Shown: piece after piece, positions 1 through 6,680 of the stretch
Layout of the letters: each line of letters opens with the position of its first letter
Position numbering within the stretch: position 1 is the first letter of the stretch
DNA from: CAYYAQ01 sp964469555
GTDB lineage: Bacteria > Planctomycetota > UBA1135 > UBA2386
Reading direction: 5' to 3'
DNA length: 14,467 nucleotides
Assembly: GCA_964469555.1 (NCBI GenBank)
Contig: CAYYAQ010000130.1
Location: 1-14,467, forward strand
Notes under the pieces: generated by a model
The model's database searches: none
The model's input: only the letters and a program-made list of their open reading frames with translations
What the model was told of the DNA's origin: nothing
Program-made: the position numbers and the translations under genes

Positions 1-64
1 TGATGGCGACGACCTGTCCGTCGAGCAGGTCGGGCCGGTAGATCGCCGACGCCCGCACAGTCAT
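1..64 (-). CDS. Start of a probable short-chain dehydrogenase/reductase (partial)
   Basis: Only the first 21 codons are present; the gene runs off the left edge. The ATG overlaps the TGA of the upstream S46 peptidase gene as ATGA, so the two are probably translationally coupled. The visible peptide contains AIYRPDLLDGQVVAI. A YRPDLxxGQVxxxTGG-like lead-in is typical of SDR-family oxidoreductases (for example 2,4-dienoyl-CoA reductase-like enzymes) just before the Gly-rich NAD(P) motif of the first beta strand, but that motif lies outside the window. The frame is seen directly; the family call rests on a short stretch and is an inference. Confidence 0.5.
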   Translation of the reverse strand, partial: MTVRASAIYRPDLLDGQVVAI

Positions 65-2103
65 TTCACGACACCCAGCTCCTTGAGCAGACCCTTCGCG
101 TCGTAGACCCGCTGGAGCGCGTGGGCGATCGAGGCGGTGTTGACGCTGACCGCGCGCTCCTTGTTGTCGCGGTAGACGAAGCGGTTCGAGAGCTGGTGGA
201 TGTTGCTGTCGAAGATGAGGCCGACGACGCGCAGCTCCTGGTCGAAGACCGGGCTGCCGGAGTTGCCGCCGATGATGTCGTTGGTCGCCACGAAGTTGAC
301 GCCCTTCGTCATGTCGATCTTGTCCTTGCGGTCGAGCCAGATCTTCGGGAGGTTGAACGGATACTTGTTGTCGAACTCCGCGTTGCGGGCGTAGAGACCG
401 TAGAACGTCGTCCGGTACGGCGCGATCGTCCCGTTGTAGCGGAAGCCCTTGACGATGCCGTCCGACAGCCGGAGCGAGAACGTCGCGTCGGGGCTCACCT
501 TGTTGCCGAACACGGCGAACAGCGCGCGTCCGACCAACGATCCCTGCACGCCCTCCCTCGTGTTGAGTCCGCCCATCTCCTTTGCCGCCTTCTGGCGTTC
601 GGCGGTGAACATCAACGCGGCGCGAATGAGCGGGTCGGACGATTTCTCCAGCGCTTCGCGTCCACCGTCGAGCAGCTTGTCGACCATCGCGTCCTGCGCG
701 ACGATGCTGTTCTTCGTGGCCGCTACCGCCGTCGTTGGTAGTTGATTGCCGAGCAGCATCTGCACGTAGGCATCGTCACTGCCGAGCCAATTCTTCGCGC
801 GCTTCAGGTGCGCGGCGAACAACTTGTCCGCCGTCGGGCTCTGCACGATCGGCTTGCGCGCCTGTTTCGCCGCCTGGTCGCGGGCTTTCGGCGGCGTGCC
901 CTGATCCGTCGCTTGGACCATGAGGACGGCTCGAGTGAGTTCTTTCGAGTACGAGGGCACGTAGAAGCTGAGTGTCGGCGCGAGCTTCGTCTTGCGCTTG
1001 TTGATCGTCTCGAGCTCGCCCCAGGCCTTGCCGTACAGCGCCTTCAGCTTTGGATTCGTCTCGACCTTTCGCAAGAACTCCGCCTCGGCCGTGTCCTTCG
1101 CCGCCTGGATGCTCGGGTTGTGCAGACCATTGAGATAGCCGGTCACGGCTTTCTGCTGGTTCTCTCTCTGGAGGAGGAAGGTGCGGACGCGCTTCTCGTA
1201 GGTCGGGTCCTTCTTCGCGCGGGCCTTCACGATCTCGAGCTCGTCGGTCCACTGTTCGACCATCATCGGATATTGCGCCTTGCGCAGGTATCCCATCTGA
1301 CCCCTGGTCAGCAAGCGACCCGTCGATCCCGGGTTGCCCGTGACGAACGCCAGCTCGCCTTTCTTCGGTCCGGCCTTGCTCCACCGGAAGTAGAACCTCG
1401 ATGTGTCTGCGGGCTTGCCGTTCTTCCCGTAGGCCCGGCAGAAACTGAAATCGATGCCGAAGCGCGGGTATGTGAAGTTGTCCGGATCGCCACCAAAGTG
1501 GGAGGTCTGCAGGTGCGGCGCGCACACCAACCGAACGTCGCTGTAGTTCCGGTACATGTAGAGCTGGAACACGGCGCCCTGATGCATCGTGATGATCTGC
1601 GGCACCAGATCCGGATGCCCGACCTTCGCGCTGGCCTCGATCTTCCGCCGATTCGCCTTGCGCTTCTTGGCGGTCTCCGCGTCGCTGTCCTCGTCGATGA
1701 TGCTCTCGTTGACGGCGTCCGTCACGTTCTTCGTGGAGATGAGTTGCTGCACAGTGAGGCCCGGCAGCCTGATTTCCTTGTCCATCGACGTGGCGTAGAA
1801 CCCGTTCTTGATCCAGTCGTTCTTCCCCTGCACGGTGTTGATGTTGTCCCGCACGCAGTGGTGGTTCGTCATGATCAAGCCCTTCGGCGAGACAAACGAC
1901 GCGGAACAGCCGCCGGTCAGTCGCAGCGAAGCGAGGCGTAGAGAATCGAGCCACTTTTGCGTGGCGTCGAACTTGTGCTCCTTCTTCAGGTACTCGAGCG
2001 GAGGGTTCTCGAACGTCCACATCTTGCCCATCTCGAGTCCGCCCTGAGCGGTGGCGGTCGCGGCGAGAACGAGGGCGAGAACGAAGGTCATGGGTGTGCG
2101 CAT
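61..2103 (-). CDS. S46 family dipeptidyl-peptidase (DPP7/DPP11-like), Ser at the S1 position
   Basis: Exported serine peptidase that should remove dipeptides from peptide N-termini in the periplasm or at the surface. The start at 2103 is preferred over the longer 2127 ATG. It has GGAG six bases upstream and gives a clean signal peptide (MRTPMTFVLALVLAATATAQ). The protein is then 680 aa, within the usual S46 range of about 700. Chymotrypsin-fold residues are visible: His82 in TNHHC, the Asp of the GGDPDNFTYPR motif (about 206-208) and nucleophile Ser615 in GGNSGSP. Eighteen residues after the serine, where known DPP7 has Gly and DPP11 has Arg, this protein has Ser (GLIFDSN, Ser633). P1 preference therefore cannot be assigned by simple analogy. 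Its neighbour upstream is a close paralog. The next gene downstream starts inside its stop codon. Family call secure; specificity open. Confidence 0.95.
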   Translation of the reverse strand: MRTPMTFVLALVLAATATAQGGLEMGKMWTFENPPLEYLKKEHKFDATQKWLDSLRLASLRLTGGCSASFVSPKGLIMTNHHCVRDNINTVQGKNDWIKNGFYATSMDKEIRLPGLTVQQLISTKNVTDAVNESIIDEDSDAETAKKRKANRRKIEASAKVGHPDLVPQIITMHQGAVFQLYMYRNYSDVRLVCAPHLQTSHFGGDPDNFTYPRFGIDFSFCRAYGKNGKPADTSRFYFRWSKAGPKKGELAFVTGNPGSTGRLLTRGQMGYLRKAQYPMMVEQWTDELEIVKARAKKDPTYEKRVRTFLLQRENQQKAVTGYLNGLHNPSIQAAKDTAEAEFLRKVETNPKLKALYGKAWGELETINKRKTKLAPTLSFYVPSYSKELTRAVLMVQATDQGTPPKARDQAAKQARKPIVQSPTADKLFAAHLKRAKNWLGSDDAYVQMLLGNQLPTTAVAATKNSIVAQDAMVDKLLDGGREALEKSSDPLIRAALMFTAERQKAAKEMGGLNTREGVQGSLVGRALFAVFGNKVSPDATFSLRLSDGIVKGFRYNGTIAPYRTTFYGLYARNAEFDNKYPFNLPKIWLDRKDKIDMTKGVNFVATNDIIGGNSGSPVFDQELRVVGLIFDSNIHQLSNRFVYRDNKERAVSVNTASIAHALQRVYDAKGLLKELGVVK

Positions 2104-2109
2104 TCGGGT

Positions 2110-2113
2110 CTCC
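2110..2113 (-). promoter_or_regulatory. Shine-Dalgarno that decides the start of the first S46 gene
   Basis: GGAG on the minus strand lies six bases before the ATG at 2103. The alternative ATG at 2127 has no purine-rich stretch before it, and it would add eight polar residues ahead of the signal peptide. Confidence 0.6.
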
Positions 2114-2205
2114 GGTCGGGACTTCATTGCTCGTCTATACGGGGCTTCCAGCGAGGGCGCGAAACCATAGCAGAACCACTTCCGCGTCCGCTGCCGTCAT
2201 TGCAC

Positions 2206-2237
2206 GAAAAAGCTCCGCAGGAAGCACCAGCGGAGCT
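2206..2237 (-). terminator. Rho-independent terminator between the two S46 genes
   Basis: On the minus strand, AGCTCCGC and GCGGAGCT form a perfect 8-bp stem around an 11-base loop. The stem is followed directly by TTTTTCG. It lies about 70 bases past the stop of the second (upstream) S46 gene and about 100 bases before the first S46 gene. The tandem paralogs are therefore probably separate transcripts, or are joined only by read-through. The rest of the 2128-2305 spacer shows no gene. A weak TATAGA box close to the 2127 ATG is the only promoter-like element seen. Confidence 0.75.
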
Positions 2238-2305
2238 GTTCGCAATGCGCTCGGACGTGAGCGATGACTCAAGGGCGAAGCCACCCGCATAGGGCGGCGA
2301 ACCGC

Positions 2306-4405
2306 CTACTTGCCGACCAACTCGTCCGCGACCCGCTTGGCGTTGTAGACCTTCAACAGCGATTCCATGATCCCGTCGACGTGCACCGAGACCGAGCGCG
2401 GGATGTCGTCCTTGAACACGTAGCTGTTGGGAAGTGACTCGATGTTGCCGTCGAAGATCAACCCGACGACGCGTAGCTCCTTGTCGACGACGACGCTACC
2501 GGAGTTGCCGCCGACGATGTCGTTCGTGCTCACGAAGTTGACCGCCTTCGTCATGTCGATGTCGTCCCTCCGGTCGAGCCAGATCTGCGGCAGGTTGAAG
2601 GGGTACTCGTCATCGAAGTCCGCGTTCCGCGCGAAAAGGCCGTAGAAGGTGGTTCGGAATGGCGCGATCGTGCCGTTCATCTTGTAGCCCTTGACGACGC
2701 CGTCCGCGAAGCGCGGCGTCATCGTCGCGTCGGGGCTCACGTTGCCCTCCTTCCCGTACGTCTCGAACAACGCGAGGCCCATCTTGGCGCCGAGAGCCTC
2801 CTCGCGCGCCTCGAGTTCCTCGCCCTTGAGCTCATGCTTGCGCATCAGCGGAGCCAGCGCGCGACCGGCGACGATCGCCGGGTCCTTTGACTCCAGGACT
2901 GCTTTCCATCCGCCCTCTTCGATCTCTTCTAGCAGCGCCTTCAGCCCGCTCGAGATTCTGCTGCCCAGCCATTCACGCGAGACCCTTCGCCCGTCGTCGC
3001 CACCGAGGACCTCCGTGAAGTACGGATCGTCTTTCGCGAGCCACTTCTTGGCTCTCGCGACGTGGTTCACGAAGAACGACATCGTGATGATGTTGTCCCG
3101 CGTCTCGAGCTCGGACAGACCTTCCTTGAACTCCTTGCGGCTCTCCTCCGGTTCGTTGGGGTCGTAGGCGCGCACGATGTTCGCCGCGGCGGCGAGTGCG
3201 CTGAGATCTCCCGCTGTGTGGAAGTGCGAGAACGGCTCGTGAACCCGCTGCTCGTCCGTGAGCTTCTCGATGTCTTCCCAGAGGTTGGTGAATTGCTTCG
3301 CTGTCAGAGCGGCTACTTTCTTTCGGAATGCGGTCTCGGCCTCGGCCTTCTGCGCCATCAGCTTCTTGTCGCGCAGGCCGCCGAGTTCCCCGGTCAACGC
3401 CTTCTCGCTGTTCTCGAACCCGAGAACCATGGTCCGGAGCATGTCGGCTATTCTGGGCGACCGCTTCGAGATCTGCTTGAGGATCCTGAGCTGGCTCGAG
3501 TAGCGCTCGACCAGGATTGGTTGCCGGATGTCGCCCATGAAATCCATCTGCGCCCGGGTCTTGAGTCGCTCGGTCGATCCGGGGTTGCCGGGAACGAACA
3601 CGAGATCTCCGGCCTTCGCGCCACCGGTCTTCCACTTGAAGTAGTGCTTTNNNNNNNNNNTTGTGGTGTCGGCAGGCTCGCCGTCTTCGTACGCGCGGAT
3701 GAACGCGAAGTCGATGCTGTAGCGCGGGTAGGTGAAGTTGTCCGGATCGCCGCCGAAGTGCGCGGTCTGCAGGTGCGGGGTGCACACGAGGCGGATGTCG
3801 TTGAACACCCGGTACTGGTAGAGCATGAAGATCCCGCCCTGGTAGAGGCTGACGATCTGCGGGACGAGCTTCGGCGAGTTCTTCTTTGTCTCGTCGAGGA
3901 TCTCCTTCTTGTTCGCTTCGCGCTTCTTCTTGATCGCCGCGTCGTTGTCCGAGTCCGCGATGCCGGCGTTCACCCGATCGGTGATCTTCGTGTACCGCTC
4001 CAGCTGCGACACGGTCAGCCAACCGTCGCCCTGGGTCTTCAACCGGATTTCCTTGTCGAGGCTCGCCGCGGTGAATCCGGTCTTGATCATCTGCGGACCG
4101 CTCTGGCTCGTCGCGCTCACCGCGTCGCGGACGCAGTGGTTGTTCGTCATGATCAGGCCCTTCGGCGAAACGAACGACGCGGAGCAGAAGCCGCGGGTCA
4201 CTGTCTCACCGCCGAGTCGCAGTGACGCCATGCGCAGCGAGTTGAGCCACTTCTGGTCCGGTTTGAACCCGTACTCCTTCTCCAGGTAGCCGAGCGGCGC
4301 GTTTTCGTACGTCCACATCCGGCCCAGTTCCTGGTTCTGCTGGGCGAGGAGAGAACTCGAAGTCAGACCCAGCAGCAGGGCGAGGGTGAGGAAGCGCGGT
4401 TTCAT
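2306..4405 (-). CDS. S46 family dipeptidyl-peptidase (DPP7-like), Gly at the S1 position
   Basis: Paralog of the downstream gene, 699 aa as written including four undetermined residues. An N-terminal signal peptide ends near LLAQQ. Catalytic residues are His90 (TNNHC), the Asp of GGDPDNFTYPR (about 220-222) and Ser635 in GGNSGSV. The position 18 residues after the serine is Gly653 (GLIFDGN). In the characterised family, Gly here goes with DPP7-type preference for hydrophobic P1 residues, so this copy is expected to act on aliphatic or aromatic P1. That specificity is inferred from one residue. The coding sequence is interrupted by ten Ns at 3651-3660, which keep the frame only by chance. Comparison with the paralog suggests nothing is actually missing there. 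The ATG at 4405 has only a weak CGGA upstream. A terminator follows the stop. Confidence 0.94.
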   Translation of the reverse strand: MKPRFLTLALLLGLTSSSLLAQQNQELGRMWTYENAPLGYLEKEYGFKPDQKWLNSLRMASLRLGGETVTRGFCSASFVSPKGLIMTNNHCVRDAVSATSQSGPQMIKTGFTAASLDKEIRLKTQGDGWLTVSQLERYTKITDRVNAGIADSDNDAAIKKKREANKKEILDETKKNSPKLVPQIVSLYQGGIFMLYQYRVFNDIRLVCTPHLQTAHFGGDPDNFTYPRYSIDFAFIRAYEDGEPADTTXXXXKHYFKWKTGGAKAGDLVFVPGNPGSTERLKTRAQMDFMGDIRQPILVERYSSQLRILKQISKRSPRIADMLRTMVLGFENSEKALTGELGGLRDKKLMAQKAEAETAFRKKVAALTAKQFTNLWEDIEKLTDEQRVHEPFSHFHTAGDLSALAAAANIVRAYDPNEPEESRKEFKEGLSELETRDNIITMSFFVNHVARAKKWLAKDDPYFTEVLGGDDGRRVSREWLGSRISSGLKALLEEIEEGGWKAVLESKDPAIVAGRALAPLMRKHELKGEELEAREEALGAKMGLALFETYGKEGNVSPDATMTPRFADGVVKGYKMNGTIAPFRTTFYGLFARNADFDDEYPFNLPQIWLDRRDDIDMTKAVNFVSTNDIVGGNSGSVVVDKELRVVGLIFDGNIESLPNSYVFKDDIPRSVSVHVDGIMESLLKVYNAKRVADELVGK
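3651..3660. other. Assembly gap (10 N)
   Basis: Ten undetermined bases fall inside the second S46 gene, between PADTT and KHYFKW on the minus strand. The paralog reads PADTS then RFYFRW with no residues between. If the two flanks shared a two-base TT overlap and the Ns were removed, the reading would be PADTTKHYFKW, which aligns without a gap. The gap therefore probably marks an unresolved contig join rather than missing sequence. Confidence 0.9.
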
Positions 4406-4655
4406 GAGGTAGTCCGTGGAAGTTCAGAATGAAGAGGGGAGGACCATACGGCAGGCCCAGGCCACGAGAAAGCAATTCGCGGGCCCCTCCGTGGAGGTGG
4501 GCGTTGTGGCCGCTGGTCTCGGGAACGTTCCCCAAGACGATCCACCCGGCCCGAGTGTTGGAGGTAATCCGACCTATCGAATCGCTGGCGTAGTCAGTTT
4601 CGATGCTCAGAGGGCGGGCTAGACTGATCCGCCACCTCTCGACACGGACCTGACC
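4406..4655. other. Intergenic region between divergent genes
   Basis: No credible gene; the short open frame here has no family features. It should hold the promoters of the minus-strand S46 gene and of the plus-strand DUF3500 gene. Weak candidates are TTTCGA (4598-4603) and TAGACT (4620-4625), 16 bases apart, facing DUF3500. TATGGT (reverse complement of 4443-4448) faces the S46 gene. A perfect palindrome lies at 4521-4532. Confidence 0.4.
4521..4532. repeat. Perfect 12-bp palindrome, possible operator
   Basis: GGGAACGTTCCC is its own reverse complement. It sits near the middle of the divergent intergenic region, about 115 bases from the S46 start and 125 from the DUF3500 start. Its position suits a dimeric regulator site, but one palindrome in GC-rich DNA is weak evidence. 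Confidence 0.35.
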
Positions 4656-5430
4656 ATGAACGCAAAAGCCCTCCTCCCAATGGGTTTCCTCTTCGTTCTG
4701 ATCGCCGCCGGCCCCGCCGCACTCTTCGTCGCTGGTCAGCCCGACGGGCCAGGCACCAAGATGGCCGCCGCCGCCGTGGCGTTCCTGGATTCGCTCGACG
4801 AGGCCCAGAGCAAGAAGGCGCGCTTCGCGTTCGATGACGCGGAGCGGACCAATTGGCACTTCGTTCCGAACATCTACCCCGGGGTGCCGTTCTCCGATCT
4901 GAGTTCCGGTCAGAAGCGCGCCGTGCACCGCCTGCTCCATACCGTGCTCAGTGGTTCGGGCTACCACAAGACTACGACGATCATGAAGCTCGAGGACACG
5001 CTGCGTGACTTCGCCGAGGCGGCTGGTCGCAAGGCGCCCCCGGGACGTGTTGTGGGGCCCCGGGAGGATGAAGAAGGTCATCGGCAAGGAATGACGAGGG
5101 CTCTCCCTGAAGGCGATGACCGGTGAGCAGCGCGAGCTGGCTTGGGATCTTGTTCGTGTCTACGCCCGCAACTTGAACCCCGCTATCGCGAAGGAAGAGA
5201 TCCGCAAGATCCGCGAGGCCGGACTGAATGAGATCCACTTCGCGTGGATGGGTTCGACGAAACGCGGCGAGGGACACTACTCCCGGTTGCATGGCCCGAC
5301 GTTCGCGATCGAGTACGACAACACGCAAAACGGTGCGAACCATGTGCACACGATCTGGCACGACCTGACGAACGACTTCGCCACCGACTTGCTGCGGCAG
5401 CACTACGAGAAGCACCACAAGAAGAAGTAG
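4656..5430 (+). pseudogene. DUF3500 family protein, broken and missing its middle
   Basis: The first part, from ATG 4656, has a hydrophobic N-terminus like a signal peptide, then DUF3500 features: FLDSLDEAQ, FAFDDAERTNWHF, a GVPFSDLSSGQ segment and LSGSGYHKT. Family resemblance ends near residue 125 (about 5030). The C-terminal half resumes in a different frame from about 5101: MTGEQRELAW, then FAWMGSTKRGEGHYSRLHGP, IEYDNTQNGANHVH and a Lys-rich end at the TAG at 5428. The central block with the W-G-W-R and G-H-H motifs usual in DUF3500 is absent (of the order of 100 residues, from memory of the family). An in-frame TGA at 5092 separates the pieces. CCCCGGGA occurs twice (5038-5045, 5058-5065) in the junction zone. 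DUF3500 has no settled function. It is either a decayed gene or a misjoined sequence. Confidence 0.8.
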
Positions 5431-5680
5431 ACCGCGGTCCCCATGTTGGCGATTCCGATGATGCTCGCGCTGGTGATGGAGTCGATTGACGCCGACATGG
5501 ATCAATCTGCTCTGCTTCTGGATGGTGCAGATTCCCCTCGCGTGGGTACTCGCGCTGCCGTGCGAACCCGGCTCGGCCGGCGTGTTCTGGTCGGTGATGG
5601 TGTCGGAGGCGTTGCTCGCGGTGGTCTCGATCGCTGTGTTCCGTCGCGGCAAGTGGAAGCACAAGGAGGTTCGAGCGGCT
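5431..5680 (+). pseudogene. MATE family efflux transporter remnant: first and last helices only
   Basis: Begins directly after the DUF3500 stop. Frame 1 (5431-5487) reads AVPMLAIPMMLALVMESI, matching the first transmembrane helix of MATE Na+ or H+ drug antiporters. At about 5485-5489 the match jumps to frame 2 and to the far C-terminus: TPTWINLLCFW, QIPLAWVLAL, GVFWSVMVSE, ALLAVVSIAVFRRGKWK. Everything between (roughly ten helices) is missing, as are the usual N-terminal residues and the stop codon. The match ends near 5671, and the frame then runs antisense into the acyltransferase gene. A transporter cannot be made from this. The C-terminal match is strong; the N-terminal one is short but specific in context. 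Confidence 0.78.
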
Positions 5681-6680
5681 AGTCGATCGCGACCAGTTCG
5701 GACTCGAAGAGTTCGCCGCGAGTTCCGATTCCGTGATACCCCTCGGCGAGAGCGACGTGGCCCACGGGCGCCCGCAGGCTCGTTCCGGGTCCGGCGCAGA
5801 GCAACGTGTCCGGGTTGAACTCGCGAATCCCCGTGCGTACCGAAGCGGTGAAGTCGAACGTCGTCGTGACCTGTGTGGTCAGCGTGTAGTCGAGCAGCTC
5901 GTACGGCGACGACGACCAAGGGCTGTGGATGTTGCCCCGACCATCAATCAGGTGTGTGTCTGGCATGCCGATCCGGAGGTCGGCCAGCCTGTCCTTCGCA
6001 GCCTGTGCGGTGCTCTCGCAGAGCGACGTGTGGAACGGGCCGGTGCCCGCGAGCTGGAACGGGAACTCGCGATCCCCGACCTGGCGCTTGTCGAGGATCT
6101 TCAGCAAGGCGGCGATACCCGCATTCGAACCACCGACGACCTCGTGTCCGCCGAGGTGGATCGACGTGGCGACGAAGTGACCGTTGCCGTGAGCATTGAC
6201 CGCCTCGATGGCCGTCTCGAGTTCGTCGCGCGAGCTGGCGTCCTCCCGCCAATCCTCATCCAGGGTGGTGGTCAGCACCTGGCCGCCCGAGACGTCACCC
6301 TGCAAGAGCGCCATCGAGCGGACGAGCCGCCAACCCTCGGTCGGGTCAAGCGCCCCGCCCGCGGCGAGAGCGGTATACCAACCGAGCGAATTGCCCGCGA
6401 TGGCGACGACGTCATAGCGCTGGCGCAATTCCGCGAGATGGAACATCGTGCTGAAGTAGATCAGCTCTGCCGCGTTGACTCCAAGCAGATGGGTACTCGG
6501 TCGGAAGCGTTCGGCACCGTCGATCTCCGTGATCGTGTCGCCGGCCTCGCGCGCGGCATCCGCACTCGACAACGCGTCGGCGACCGGGCCGGGCCGCCGG
6601 TAGCGCCCGATGAAACCGAGTTCGTCGCGGCCGTACGATCCACGACCCGGACAGAACAGGACGGCGGTGGGCTTGGTCAC
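5679..6680 (-). CDS. FabD-like acyl-carrier-protein acyltransferase with altered acyl-binding residue
   Basis: A 333-aa protein of the malonyl-CoA:ACP transacylase fold, the length expected for FabD plus a short tail. It has CPGRGS near the N-terminus (FabD: FPGQGS), nucleophile Ser98 in GNSLGWYTAL (FabD: GHSLGEYSAL) and catalytic His217 in GPFHTSL. A gapless alignment from Ser98 puts Met123 (LVRSM) where E. coli FabD has Arg117 (LVEMR), the residue that holds the free carboxylate of malonyl groups. A non-carboxylated acyl group is therefore the likelier substrate (inference). Its ATG overlaps the stop of the E1 gene by ATGA, so the two are co-translated and probably act together. It is convergent with, and touches, the MATE remnant. 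Family sure; substrate unknown. Confidence 0.85.
   Translation of the reverse strand: MTKPTAVLFCPGRGSYGRDELGFIGRYRRPGPVADALSSADAAREAGDTITEIDGAERFRPSTHLLGVNAAELIYFSTMFHLAELRQRYDVVAIAGNSLGWYTALAAGGALDPTEGWRLVRSMALLQGDVSGGQVLTTTLDEDWREDASSRDELETAIEAVNAHGNGHFVATSIHLGGHEVVGGSNAGIAALLKILDKRQVGDREFPFQLAGTGPFHTSLCESTAQAAKDRLADLRIGMPDTHLIDGRGNIHSPWSSSPYELLDYTLTTQVTTTFDFTASVRTGIREFNPDTLLCAGPGTSLRAPVGHVALAEGYHGIGTRGELFESELVAID

Noticed and set aside
742..1941. 399-codon plus-strand open frame inside the first S46 gene
   Set aside because: Antisense shadow of a conserved peptidase; composition is Arg/Leu/Val repeats without domain features.
3062..4225. 387-codon plus-strand open frame inside the second S46 gene
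   Set aside because: Antisense shadow that also runs across the N gap; no recognisable motif.
4486..4497. CCTCC-GT-GGAGG inverted repeat as a hairpin
   Set aside because: A two-base loop cannot close the stem, and such short GC dyads are common by chance here.
5037..5065. Repeated CCCCGGGA as target-site duplication of a lost insertion element
   Set aside because: The copies are only 20 bases apart in a GC-rich stretch, with no terminal inverted repeats or transposase remnant between or beside them.
4206..5087. 293-codon minus-strand frame spanning the S46 start, the intergenic region and the DUF3500 remnant
   Set aside because: Overlaps two regions with clear coding evidence on other frames and shows no family features.
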